Below are positions 47,867 to 57,787 of a stretch of DNA of 64,000 bases, piece by piece. A program made the translations under genes and the position numbers. Source of the stretch: Inonotus obliquus (lineage: Eukaryota > Basidiomycota > Agaricomycetes > Hymenochaetales > Hymenochaetaceae); contig JAJHTX010000006.1 in the NCBI GenBank assembly GCA_032164295.1, positions 1,364,001 through 1,428,000 on the forward strand. The letters are read 5' to 3'. Under the pieces are notes generated by a model, which worked only from the letters and a program-made list of their open reading frames with translations, was not told the DNA's origin and ran no database searches. Numbering within the stretch: the first letter of the stretch is position 1; each line of letters opens with the position of its first letter.

Positions 47867-49219
47867 ATGAGGCCCGCAATTTTCTTGCTTTCGACTGTCT
47901 TGCTTTCGACGCCGGCGTTCTCTCTTCCTTACGGCCTCAACTTATCCGAGCGGGAGTTGGTGGATCTTTCAAAGCGACTGGATAGTCCGGCGACTGTACA
48001 GACAACAACAACGACCAATACGTGCGTAACATCCATCGATCTTGTCTTGATCTTTTTCTGATTCTTTCATAACTCATAGTGGGAATGGCGTCATTACGGA
48101 GGTCTGCACAATCACATTGACGCCAACCACCGACGCGAATGGCAACGCGCAGGTCATTCAAGTAAAGGAGTGTATCGTGTCCACGTCGGATAACTCTGTA
48201 GACCCTAACTCTGCATCAACGGACTCGGTGGCTGAGGCCGAAACTGCAACAGGCGCTGATGCGACAGAAACCGCGACAGACTCTGCAGCGACGGAGACTG
48301 CGACGGATGCTGCTGCGACTGACTCCGGAGTGGACACAGCTACTGCTACGGACGTCGCTTCAGCTGAAGAAACAGCGACCAGCGTGGATTCTGCATCAGT
48401 GGAGTCAACGGATACCGCTAGTGAAGAGACGGCAACTGCAACGGAAGATTCTCCATTATCCGTAAACGTGTGTCTTTTCGCTTTTTGGAGAAAGGTTTTG
48501 TCTAATCAATATATCAGCCCGTGGAAACGGTGTCCCCGGATGCAACTTCCGCTGCTGAAACTTCAGACGTTGTTACCGACGAGGTTGGCTCGACCGAAGT
48601 TGCCTCGGCAGAGAGCACAGACGGTGCAATTGGCAATATTCAGACTGAAACAGTTGCTTCGCCTACCGCAGACGCTACTTCGAGCAGCGATGAAGCCATT
48701 GGCGGCATAGATACGGCAACTGCTACTCTTCCATCGGCGGAAGCTGCCGACTCAACAGCGGCAGCGGATGGTGCAACGGAGACTCAAGACGCAGACGTGG
48801 AAGCCAATCCATCAGGGACCACACCCGATGGTTCAACAGAAGTTGGAACTGCAGCTGCAGAGGCTGCCTCTGAATCAGCAAGCGAAGATACTGCGCCGTT
48901 TGCAATTCCAGGAAAGACGCTTTCTGTTCTTCCAATTGGGTTGGGTGTCTTCGCGGGTATATCTGTTATTGCCCTTATCGTCGTAGCGCTGGTGACCTAT
49001 GAACGAACTAAGTACCGAAAAGTACGTTTTCCCATTATTTCAAAGTTAATCTTAACGTTAAACAACATCCTTTCGCTTTTTCAGGCCTTCAGACAACGAA
49101 AGCTAGCTGAATCAGGTGCTGCCATGGGATATGGTGGCATGGCGTACGTCTCTTACTCCATCACTACGAAACGTAATATCTGATCCATGACTTCTGTATT
49201 TCCCAGTCAACGTGCATAA
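47867..49219 (+). CDS. Mucin-like single-pass cell-surface protein
   Basis: Secretory protein of unknown function with sensor-like architecture. It starts with a clear signal peptide (MRPAIFLLSTVLLSTPAFS). A short conserved-looking segment with two cysteines (EVCTITLTPTTD, KECIVS) follows. Next come about 250 residues almost wholly of Ala, Thr, Ser, Glu and Asp, likely O-mannosylated. One membrane helix (LPIGLGVFAGISVIALIVVA) is followed by a short basic tail (YERTKYRK, FRQRKLAESG) that ends MAQRA. Four introns are supported. The architecture is like Mid2/Wsc-type wall sensors, but I see no WSC domain, so that role is inference. The repeated GCN/ACN codons make the second frame open as well, which is only a shadow. 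Confidence 0.72.
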
Positions 49220-49982
49220 ACTCACATATTCGCTGATCCGATTCGGACCCTTTTTCTTTGTTTCTGATATTTACCTTTTCACCCTTCCCCTTCCTCACGA
49301 CCGCGCGAAAGAGAGAGAGACCGTAGCTTACATGGGGCAATATATTACACAGCTGATGGCTATGGCAACTGGTTGCTGCTGTTCGATGATAATGTAAGAT
49401 GTTGCCCTTTTATTCTTCTCGTACTTGGCCCTCGCTCCCAAGCTCACTCCTGCATCTGCCGCTGGTGGTGTTGATTGCTGTGCTCAATGAGAAAGTACGC
49501 AACAAAATCGTGTTTTCCAGGTGGATTTGGAGGGTTTCTTAAACCGGTGGTTACTTCTTTTTATGGCTTTCTCATTTTCTTTCATTTTTCACTGTTTTGG
49601 AATCATGTTTTTTATCTTTTGATGCAGGCTTTTCTGATCAAAGACCGCTTGGCTTGGTCGGTCGTTGATAGAATTGTACTATTATTATTATATTCACATA
49701 TTTTCCTGGGAGAATTTGGCGGTATATGATGTGATTTTTGTCTTTCAGATGTGCGTCTTCTTCTCACACCTTGACCTCCACCATGTTCCGTTGGACGCAC
49801 CAATATACCCCTCTCAGGCTGACCTCGATATCGATGCCCTATGAATACATAAGGTTCCGCAGCGGTGTTTCTGTCCGGCAGCGGTATCTAGCGAACAAGC
49901 GAGATACTACGAAGTTTCCTTTGGTTTCGCAAGTGGGTTGCGTTCAGTTGAGCAGCGGGAAGCAGATCGTCAGAAGGCGTGC
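49220..49982. promoter_or_regulatory. Upstream region of the Medusa-like gene
   Basis: T-rich 3' UTR of the mucin-like gene at left. From 49749 the sequence becomes protein-like: a frame starting with an ATG at 49749 runs to a TGA at 49842, and from 49845 the same frame stays open into the Medusa-like gene. This may be missing 5' coding sequence joined by a short intron. Confidence 0.4.
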
Positions 49983-51360
49983 ATGTCACCCACGCGGGCC
50001 ACGCCGAGCACTACGAGTCACTCTGCCTCTCCTCTCCTCAAGCCACCGGCCATGGCTTTGTACCATCCATCTTTACCACTAGTGTCGGTGAGTAGTAGTG
50101 GTATGATTATCGTGCTCGACTACACTCCGTCGAAGGGTGAAGCGTTCAGTCCCATCACAGTTAACCTGGAGCTCCATACGAACACGGAGGACAATGAATC
50201 TGGCCAGTGGGTATCTTTCATCAGTCTGAGGCTTCGTATCGTATTCGGCCGCACGGCAGTTAGGACGATAGTCAACTGCTTACCTTCATCACCCACTGGA
50301 GAGCTAGGACGGAAGGTGACGAGAATCGAACTTCACGCAATCGCCCCTTCGTATTATAAAACGAGCTTCCCTGAGCACTTTTCCGTACCTCTTACCATAC
50401 AGGCGTTGGACATTATTGGAGAAGTTGTTGAGTCAGTTACTTTTGGGGAGTTCGTATATTGGATTTCTAGTAAGCCTATGCTAGTATAAGCTCTACCTCA
50501 ATTTCTTTACTGACTTTTCCACCAGCGACGATGGTGCCGGCAGCAATGGTCGATGTTCATCAAACTTCCGAAGTGGCGTCTTCCACGGTGAATAAGCGCA
50601 AGAGAGGAGAGGATAAGTTGTCTTCGGATTCCTCCCGATTCCAGTCTCTGTCAGCATTAATGCTTGTCGAAGCATCGCAACCCGACGGAGATTTCAAAAT
50701 AGTGCGCACGATGAATATTCCTGAGGAGGTCCAAGACGGCACTGAGCCACAACCTGCCATACTCGAATGGGTGGAAGATAATGGTATGCAACATCCTTGT
50801 TCGCTAGATAAGTGTTGGTGAGCAACCCGTATTATCGATCCCATTAGCTGCTTGATTGCTCCGTAGGTCCGCCCACGAAGTGGAAGTTGGTAGACGACTT
50901 ATACGATTTGAGCGGAAATTGAACGGAAATAAGCTCCAAGTCTCCTGCGAAGTCATTCCTCAAGAAGCTTATAGCGAGGAACATATTGTCATATCGTGTA
51001 TTTACCACCAAGAGACACGCGACTGCTGGTTCACCTCTGTCGACGTAATTTACCTCCTTGAGCGCCTTGTCGCAAGTACATTCTCGGTGGAGGAGAAGAA
51101 CCGGATTCGGCGAAACCTGGAGGGTTTGAAACCCACCACTGTGTCGAAAAAAAAAGCAGAATTTGATATGTTCTATCAGAGGATCATGCATTTCCCCCCT
51201 CCCAAACCGAGAAACATTGAGAAAGACGTCAAGGTATTCCCATGGCAGCTACTTATTCCTGCTATCGAAAGAGTTTTTTCAAAATATGTACGTTACGCCT
51301 GATAACTCATGCTCTAATGGCTGATCAACGTTATCATAGTCTATCATTACTTCCTTGTGA
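49983..51360 (+). CDS. Medusa-type developmental regulator with DUF7082 domain
   Basis: Homologue of the fungal Medusa family (MedA in Aspergillus, Med1 in Ustilago), nuclear regulators of development, adhesion and mating. The N-terminal block has MIIVLDYTPSKGEAFSPITV. A Ser/Lys-rich linker follows the second exon start (TTMVPAAMVDVHQ). The C-terminal DUF7082 region is well preserved: GRRLIRFERKLNGNKLQVSC, then HIVISCIYHQETRDCWFTSV, then FSVEEKNRIRRNLEGLKPTT and PPKPRNIEKDVKVFPW, with a final exon SIITSL ending at 51360. This protein is much shorter than ascomycete MedA. The ATG at 49983 is the first in the frame, but the frame is open further upstream, so the start is not secure. Confidence 0.78.
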
Positions 51361-51980
51361 ATTCCGTCGCAAACGCTGAACGCTCCTGTCATCAACCGTT
51401 GGAATGACCCTCGAGTCTGAGACTGTCACCTAACCGGGATGCATTCCATCCGATTCGGAAGGAAGAAACGGGTGAACAGATGGAGATGAGTAGCCGGAGC
51501 CGGGAGTGACGTTTCATTCCGTGTAAGCAGGATGTCAATGGCACCATACTACAGAATGCTGCGCAGTAGGTGCTGCGGATGGCCGGAAAAGGAGTAATAC
51601 ATTAAACTTTGCTTTGTTGTTAATGTAGCAACGCTGCGCTGTAACATGGAATAAAGAATGAGTTGTATAGGGTATTTGTATTCCTACATCATTAAATGAC
51701 AACAGAAAGAATCGACAGTGTAGTCGTAACATTTCAGCGTCCAGGAGAGGTAATAGTACCAATGTCCAGGCCCCAAGGGGAGAAACATTGCGCAAAACCG
51801 TAAACAGGGAGAGGTAGATGGCACAGACGCAATGAGTATCAAGGGAGGGGGGGCAAGTGGCATATACTCGAGAGCTGTGTATACCTAGGAGGTAGGGTGT
51901 TGTGTGTAGAGCGTGGAAATAACACAGTGGAACCAGAAAATGAGGAATAGATTGTGGTGAAAATGAAGGCGCCGGAGTAC
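51361..51980. other. Convergent 3' region
   Basis: Between the Medusa-like gene and the unnamed Asn-Pro-Phe-Glu-tail gene. The minus frame that stays open to 51535 is the retained-intron reading of the latter gene, not a separate gene. Confidence 0.4.
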
Positions 51981-53261
51981 CTATTCGAACGGATTCGTAC
52001 GACCAGCCTACGCAAAACACATAATTAATCAAATTCTCCTCCAGACGACAGTGATATCTAAAAGAACTCACATTATCCCTATCCTTATCCTCTCGACACC
52101 CACACAACCAATCCGTCCACCACCGACGTTCCTCCTCATCACTCCTATCCCGGTTCGCCGAGTCTCCGTTCGTACCCGTACCTCCCCTAGTCGAAGGTGG
52201 TGAAACGCGGTTCGGTGGAGAGGATATAATGGGTGTACCACCTGGCGTATGCGTTCGAGGAGGAGGCGTCTTCGGCGGGGGAAGGTCTAATGGGAGAGGA
52301 GGTGGAGCTGGATGCGGACGTGAGAACGATGCTGATGCTTGTAAGAGCGGCGGTCGATCTACTGCTGGTGCTGCTAGTCCTTCTCGGTCGTTGTCGTTGA
52401 ATGGTGAACCCTTAGCAGGTTGTTCACTTAAGGTAGAGGAAGGTGGAGGGGACGAAGGACGCATTACAGCGCTCGCTGTCAATTCTTCTCCTTCAGTGTC
52501 TTGCAAGTCATCTTGTTGTTGCTGGAAACTCCGCAACGGTGTCGCTGAATCTGGCGGTTCAAAAGGATTCTCGGAAATCGTCGAAATAGGTAGCTTTCTC
52601 CTATTCCGCGGAGCAGGTGAAGGCGATTTCGATCCCGCAGGCGACAGGAGTGACTTCGAGTTTGCATGTAGGTCGCCTAACGGGAGCGCATCTTCGGAAC
52701 TTTGTCCGAGTTGAGAGTGTACGTGGTGTAGTGAAGGACGAGACCCAGTACTACCACTTCTCCTAGACGACGTAAACAAGAGGCTTGCTCGTCGTGAAAC
52801 GTCTGAAATGACACTACTAGGAGCTGCCGCGGCCGCAGATTCTCGGGCAGCTTTCCGTCGTTGTCGCTCCTCCGCCTCCAGTCGTTTCAAATTCTGCATG
52901 TACAACCAGGAATGAATTAATCAGTTCATTTGAATACGAGACTGTTGAAATATAGATGCACCTGCTCTACCCTCCTCGACTCCTCTTCCTCATCCTTTGA
53001 CGGTGGATACCCACTGTCTACTACAGTAGGCGTCAGTTCACCATCTTCTTCCACCACCTCATCCTCATCTTCGTCGAGAGAAATCTCACGAGCTCGCTCC
53101 TTTCCCTTGACACTTCCGTTGCTCATTCTCTGCTTTTTGGGTGTCTCATGCTCCTCTTTCCATAGCGAGGCACCTCCAAGGTCTTCTTCTGTAGGGGAGG
53201 GTGGCAGAGAGGGAAGAGGTTGAGGGATGGACTTTGAGCTAGATGATTCAAGGAAGGACAT
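51981..53261 (-). CDS. Conserved fungal protein of unknown function with WWxDWLCGC / NPFE C-terminus
   Basis: Unnamed protein. The N-terminal 110 residues are Ser/Glu/Lys-rich (MSFLESSSSKSIPQPLPSLP, then DEDEDEVVEEDGE). An intron joins VEQ to NLKRLEAEERQRRKAARES, a basic coiled segment. The middle is Pro/Ser-rich with a run of PPPLPLDLPPPKTPPP. The conserved part is the end: RRWWTDWLCGCREDKDRDN, then an intron, then AGRTNPFE and the stop at 51981. Fungi commonly carry proteins with this ending, in my recollection, but I know of no assigned function. The paired Cys residues suggest palmitoylation or metal binding, and the terminal NPF can bind EH domains; both are inference. Retaining the last intron would give a long unrelated tail. 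Confidence 0.72.
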
Positions 53262-53696
53262 GTTCTGTTCGTAGCTACCCCGATGGTCCAGCAGAGGGTG
53301 CTACGCCTCGACTGCGACGAGTTACTGCAAGAAATAGGGACGCTTTGCCCGAGCAATGGCGAGTATACCAAGCAAGCTGCCAATCAATAACGCGAAGTAG
53401 AGACGCGGCATTCCCTCATCAACATTATGTCATCCGCATTCACACTCCAAACAACCAAACAGGGACCATCGCCAAGAAAATATTCTTGTCTATACACAGG
53501 AAGTCGTAGCAAATTAGCTTGGGAAAACTCAAAGCAAAATCAAGCAAAACGAGCAGAACAAGCAAAAATGTCAGTTTCCGCAGCACTTTGCATATAAAAA
53601 AGAGGGTACTGGGGTATGATGCGTATGATTTTGAACTATGCAGAGTGTCCAATGTCATAAGGAAAAGTAGTTCAGTCCTAGTCTGGTCCATCAAAG
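53262..53696. promoter_or_regulatory. Intergenic, minus-strand tandem genes
   Basis: Promoter of the NPFE-tail gene and 3' end of the following cysteine-rich gene. Nothing else is recognised. Confidence 0.35.
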
Positions 53697-54968
53697 TTAG
53701 CCGCGGTGTCGCATTCCCTCAGTCTCCCTCGAGTGGTTGTCATACGAGTCACCTTCCCAGCTCTCTGCATACTGTTGGTGCCGAAGTCCACTGCTGCCCT
53801 TCATACCAGAAGCTTGAAGCATAGGCGAATGAGATTCGTCCGACGCGCCACCATCCCGGCTGTAAAGTGTGCTTCGCGCACTGTTCGTACCACTGCCATT
53901 CGCACCATTCGGCAAAGAAAGAAGCGACGCGCGAGCCGTGTCGCGCATTTGCATGATGTTTTGCCGGAATGCGTTCTAAAGCGAAGAAGAACCAGAAGCA
54001 ATTAGTTGTCTGAATTCCTGTTTCGGAATGGAATGAGAGTGAAGTACCTGTTCCCTCCAGTACTGAAGTCGCTTCTCACGCTCCTTGTCACGCTGCTTGC
54101 CGTGCAGGAAAAACAGAGCGACAAGGGTACCAATCATGCCCCCGAATAGGCCAAGTCCGACGAGTATGTATACCCAAATCCCGACGTGCACCACCGCATC
54201 GATCTCTTCGCCGCATTGTTGCGAGGGAAGGCAGTTCATTGAAAGGCATCTGTGCAGGGTGTTGAAAGTTTATTGCAGCGTCTGAAAAGAAGAGGACACA
54301 CTCTTTGTCGGCCTCGCACGACTCGCCTATCTCCCTCTTCTGCATACATACCAGAGACTGGGCATCACAGTAGAGACCCAACACACAATTATCCCTAACC
54401 AAAGCATATGAGTAAAATAGAGGAAACGTATATTTTCACAGACGTACTTGGAGACGACGTCAATAGACTCTTGGTTACTCATTCCATAAATGATGTAGGC
54501 AGTGTTCTCGACAATGCAAGGAAGACCGACAGTTACATTGGCCCACATACACTGGAAATTTAAGCAAACGGAACCATTGACGTTCAGCCCAAACTTGGTG
54601 TCCGCAAGTTCCCTGAAATTCGGGGGAGCCTCGCATTCGTCGTCACGGTTAAGCTGGCAAGGACTGTCGACTGGAAGAAGGTCTTGGCATTGGTCTCCCT
54701 CATCAGGGCAAAACTGGTCTTGTTCACAGAGTGGCGGAAGGTCTGCGCCTTGTGCATATCCAAAGGGGAATATGTCTTTCCTGCATCCTCTCAACGCGCA
54801 GGTGTCGTTTCCTGCGCAAAAGGTCTCGGGGTCGCAATCGCCTGCGAATTGGTATGTGCCCACTTGCAAACGGTTATTAGCGCGTGAACAGGGGTCTCCA
54901 AAGGCATTCTGAGCGAAGGCAGCTGGTATAAGAGAGGATAGGAGGATAAGGAGCGTAGAGTGTAGCAT
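53697..54968 (-). CDS. Secreted-type cysteine-rich single-pass membrane protein
   Basis: Starts at 54968 with a clear signal peptide (MLHSTLLILLSSLIPAAFA). The ectodomain of about 230 residues is rich in cysteine, with pairs such as DPCSRANN, CDPETFCAGNDTCALRGC, CEQDQFCPDEGDQCQDL, DDECEAPP and DNCVLGLYCDAQSLVC. The spacing resembles small disulphide-rich modules, although no named domain is obvious. Further pairs (MNCLPSQQCG) come just before one membrane helix (WVYILVGLGLFGGMIGTLVA). The basic coiled cytoplasmic part (KQRDKEREKRLQYWREQ) follows, then a Ser/Gly-rich tail. Several introns are supported. Function is unknown. Confidence 0.75.
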
Positions 54969-55213
54969 TGCTGTTAGAGTGAGAGGCTGCGAGAGCCTCT
55001 GTCGTGGCAGAGGTTGTTGAGAGCGTTGCCCACTGTCACTGAGAAGTCACCGCGTTAGTCACCGCGTTAGTTACCAAAAGCGGCTCCATGTGATGCGTGA
55101 TGCGCGTCACGGCCGAAGAAGCACGTCACTTCAGCCGATCTCAATGATTTTTGTCACCGCTCGACTGCAGTCCATCCCGCGCTCAACTTCTCGCCTACTC
55201 TACCCCGCTCGTC
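54969..55213. promoter_or_regulatory. Divergent promoter with 12-bp tandem repeat
   Basis: Between the cysteine-rich gene and the FAM210-like gene. GTCACCGCGTTA occurs twice in tandem at 55047-55070, with a third, partial GTTACC following, and TGATGCGTGATGCGCGTCACG lies nearby. Confidence 0.5.
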
Positions 55214-55891
55214 ATGCGACGAATGCCTATGCTACCTGGTCTGAGAGCGCTCATTCCAAGGGCATCTCTCATCTCTCGTCCTCTCCTCCCACTCACTTCT
55301 CGTCTTGCAGTCCAGCGTCCGCCAGCGCCAGCACAGTCATCATGGCGAATGTTTTCTTACTCTCCTCTCCGTTCTCGTTCACCGTCTCCTCCGCAATCCC
55401 CATCTTCAACGAGCGAAGGTAACTCAAAGTCGAGCTCAGATCAAGACGTAACCCTGTCGCAACGACTCAAACACCTCATTAAGACCTATGGCTGGTACGC
55501 CCTCGGCGTATACTTCATCTTCTCTACACTCGACTTTTGCGTCGCCTTCGCTGCAATCAACGTGATTGGTGCAGAAAAGGTGCAACATGTAACGGATGCC
55601 GTTAAGGAACGTATCTCTTTAATTTTACACTCAACACCTCCCGAGCCGGGAAAACAGGAATACGAAACTGCGCCGTCTCATGGAGGTCGTGAAAGTCTCT
55701 ACGCAATGATCGTACTTGCATATACGGTGCACAAGACGCTTTTTCTACCGTTCCGAGTGGGCTTGACTGCTGCGTTCACACCAAGATTGGTTAATTGGTT
55801 GACTCGAAGGGGATGGGCAGGTGGAGAGGGAACTAAAAGAGCTGCAAGGGAGATGCGTGATCGAATGCGGAGGGATAGAGACCACGACTGA
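55214..55891 (+). CDS. Mitochondrial FAM210/DUF1279 domain protein
   Basis: Single exon of 225 residues. The first ATG in frame (MRRMPMLPGLRALIPRASL) gives an Arg-rich, acid-free mitochondrial presequence. The DUF1279 domain begins at LSQRLKHLIKTYGWYALGVY, with the membrane segment IFSTLDFCVAFAAINVIGAE. It ends with YTVHKTLFLPFRVGLTAAFTP, the classic FAM210 block. A basic C-terminal tail follows (RRGWAGGEGTKRAAREMRDR). Human FAM210A/B act at the inner membrane in mitochondrial translation and lipid or heme metabolism; the fungal role is less known. Being intronless is unusual in this neighbourhood. Confidence 0.85.
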   Translation: MRRMPMLPGLRALIPRASLISRPLLPLTSRLAVQRPPAPAQSSWRMFSYSPLRSRSPSPPQSPSSTSEGNSKSSSDQDVTLSQRLKHLIKTYGWYALGVYFIFSTLDFCVAFAAINVIGAEKVQHVTDAVKERISLILHSTPPEPGKQEYETAPSHGGRESLYAMIVLAYTVHKTLFLPFRVGLTAAFTPRLVNWLTRRGWAGGEGTKRAAREMRDRMRRDRDHD

Positions 55892-56127
55892 GCTCCATTA
55901 TGCTCATCCACTTGCTTAATTCGAAACTTCATAGAATCATCGCACGTCGAAGCCGCAATGAGAATAGTCACTATATAATATCTGTGAGTGGCAAGCTTCA
56001 CATCCTAATCATACATGTAATACATATGCTGAAGATGGTTTAGTATTACAGAGCAAGAAATTGTCACGTTCCCTTCCATCATACGAATACAATATACATC
56101 ATACTATCTCTCTTCAGACGTTCGCGA
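55892..56127. other. Convergent 3' region
   Basis: AT-rich spacer between the FAM210-like gene and the RPEL gene. No gene is seen. Confidence 0.35.
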
Positions 56128-56733
56128 TCACTCGGAAGTGCTAGCGGGCGCTTCGTCCGCTAGATGATTATATCATAGCATAGGTAAGAACGAATGAGAC
56201 GAATGATACAAAATCGAAGGACGCACGCAACAGGATGCCCTCCTTGACCAGCTCTTCAGGTTTTGGCCTGTTCTGCAGTGCCTGATCCAGTTTGTCCTAT
56301 CACCAGATCATCAGATGTCCATTTGCGCCTACCTCGGTGGGATTTCTGGTACTAACCTGTAACTGAGACTTCTCGAGTTGGTCGCGAGCAGCTTGGAGAG
56401 CAGGCGCAACACGATCATCTACAAATATCCGAATGTATCAGATCAAATTCATTCCTGGGTTGTAGAACGAGAATGATGAACGAGTAATAGTAGATAGTGA
56501 CCTTTAAGAATATTCCTCTCAATAAGATCATGCTTATCCGGACGTTGCGCAAGTTGCTTTTCCAAGTTCCGCGTTGTCTGTTCGTCAAAAGAGGAATGCC
56601 TCCTATGTTTCGGAGGACGAGGTTCTATAGGGGTAGAACTAGTGTTCATGTTGATGTCGTCCGCTAAATATTAATCGATTGTTTGTTAGCATTGTTGTAT
56701 CATATTGTAAAGTGAGCGAGGGTACATACTCAT
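56128..56733 (-). CDS. RPEL-repeat protein
   Basis: Small protein with two RPEL motifs, short helices that in animals bind G-actin. The start is the ATG at 56733, spliced after only four bases (ATGA) to CGGACGAC at 56663, giving MTDDINMNTSSTPIEPRPPK. The first repeat is RPDKHDLIERNIL and the second RPKPEELVKEGIL. Between them lies DDRVAPALQAARDQLEKSQLQ, in the usual spacing. The last exon ends PDEAPASTSE at 56128. Five exons are supported and phases agree through the third. Basidiomycete RPEL proteins are poorly studied. Actin binding is inference from the motif. Confidence 0.75.
56730..56733 (-). other. Four-base first coding exon of the RPEL gene
   Basis: ATGA followed by GTATGT. Joining to the acceptor before 56663 restores one frame into the conserved repeats. 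Confidence 0.55.
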
Positions 56734-56997
56734 ATCGACTGTCAGTACTAGTGGTGATGGATGATTCGATGAAGATGAGCATGCGATTGGAGTTGTTTAA
56801 ATATGTGCAGACTCGTGACCTACACGCGTGCGGGTTGAGTCGGAGCACCGGAGCACACTCGTTGTCGGCGGCGCGTGGTGTCGGTGCAGAACAAGCGAGG
56901 TACGAGTAAATAGAATGTGTTATGGCTACATCGTGTTTCCCTAGTAATACAAACTCTTAGTCTAGATTTGCTTAGTCTACAAACATGGACCTCTAAC

Positions 56998-57606
56998 TCA
57001 ATCCGCTGAAATCACCACGACACTCACTTCCTCCGTGTCCGCATCAGATCCCGAGTCCTCGATCTCTCCATGACCTTGCGTCTGCGTCTGCATCTGCAAC
57101 AGTGATCCACGTTCTCGCTTAATAGCACGAACACATTGCTTCAGATCCCGAATCTCGGCTCCAACACGTAGAACCTCCGCACGCATTTCGCGTTCTTGTT
57201 GGTCCAAAAAACTTAGTACTGCTGCTCGGATGTGTTGCGTGAATGGAGGTGGTCGTTGCCCAGAAATTCTTATAGACCTGCGTTGTGCTTTTATGTGAGG
57301 CGTGAGTACACCAGAGTCAGAACCAGAACCAGAATGAGGGTGGAAGGATGCACGTCGTCGAGTAACTTCAGGATTGACAGCCAAGTACAGAGAAGACCTA
57401 TCTGGGTGAGGTGCCGGAAAGCACGCAGAATCATCCACTGAGATAGTAGGAATAGGACTATGCATAATAATTGGCTCCGGTGACCTTGTAAGAGCTCGCC
57501 ATGTCCTCGGGTTTGGGTGAGGTTTAGCGGGTAGAGGCTTGTTTGTATTTGTGTGTAGATTTTGATTTTCGGCCGGCCAGCGGATTCTGTGCATTGCCTG
57601 CTGCAT
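56998..57606 (-). CDS. Uncharacterised coiled-coil protein
   Basis: Single open frame of 202 residues starting MQQAMHRIRWPAENQNLH. The first half is Pro/Ser/His-rich. The second half carries HIRAAVLSFLDQQEREMRAE, then a helix with VGAEIRDLKQCVRAIKRERG, consistent with a coiled coil. The end is acidic (DSGSDADTEEVSVVVISAD). I do not recognise a family. It shares a 180-bp divergent promoter with GPI18, containing CACGTGA at 57704-57710. Confidence 0.5.
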   Translation of the reverse strand: MQQAMHRIRWPAENQNLHTNTNKPLPAKPHPNPRTWRALTRSPEPIIMHSPIPTISVDDSACFPAPHPDRSSLYLAVNPEVTRRRASFHPHSGSGSDSGVLTPHIKAQRRSIRISGQRPPPFTQHIRAAVLSFLDQQEREMRAEVLRVGAEIRDLKQCVRAIKRERGSLLQMQTQTQGHGEIEDSGSDADTEEVSVVVISAD

Positions 57607-57703
57607 AGTATAGGAGAGATGAGTAACTTATATGATGGCGGTTGTGGTTGAAGTCTGAGTCTTTTTCTCACTCTGTCTGCCACTGTACATACGAGAACAC
57701 GAA

Positions 57704-57710
57704 CACGTGA
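57704..57710 (+). promoter_or_regulatory. CACGTGA box in GPI18 promoter
   Basis: E-box/Cbf1-like site 78 bp before the GPI18 ATG, in a divergent promoter. Confidence 0.45.
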
Positions 57711-57787
57711 TGCGATGCGCCGCTCACAGGCACTGGTAGTACCACTGTGGTAGCTACGTCTATCATTAATATTCCATCTTGTTCACA

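Noticed and set aside
48259..48986. Arg/Gln/Leu-rich second-frame ORFs inside the mucin-like gene
   Set aside because: They are frame shadows of repetitive GCN/ACN codons.
49475..49729. Hydrophobic plus-strand frame of 84 codons
   Set aside because: T-rich sequence in the 3' UTR of the mucin-like gene yields Phe/Leu codons by composition.
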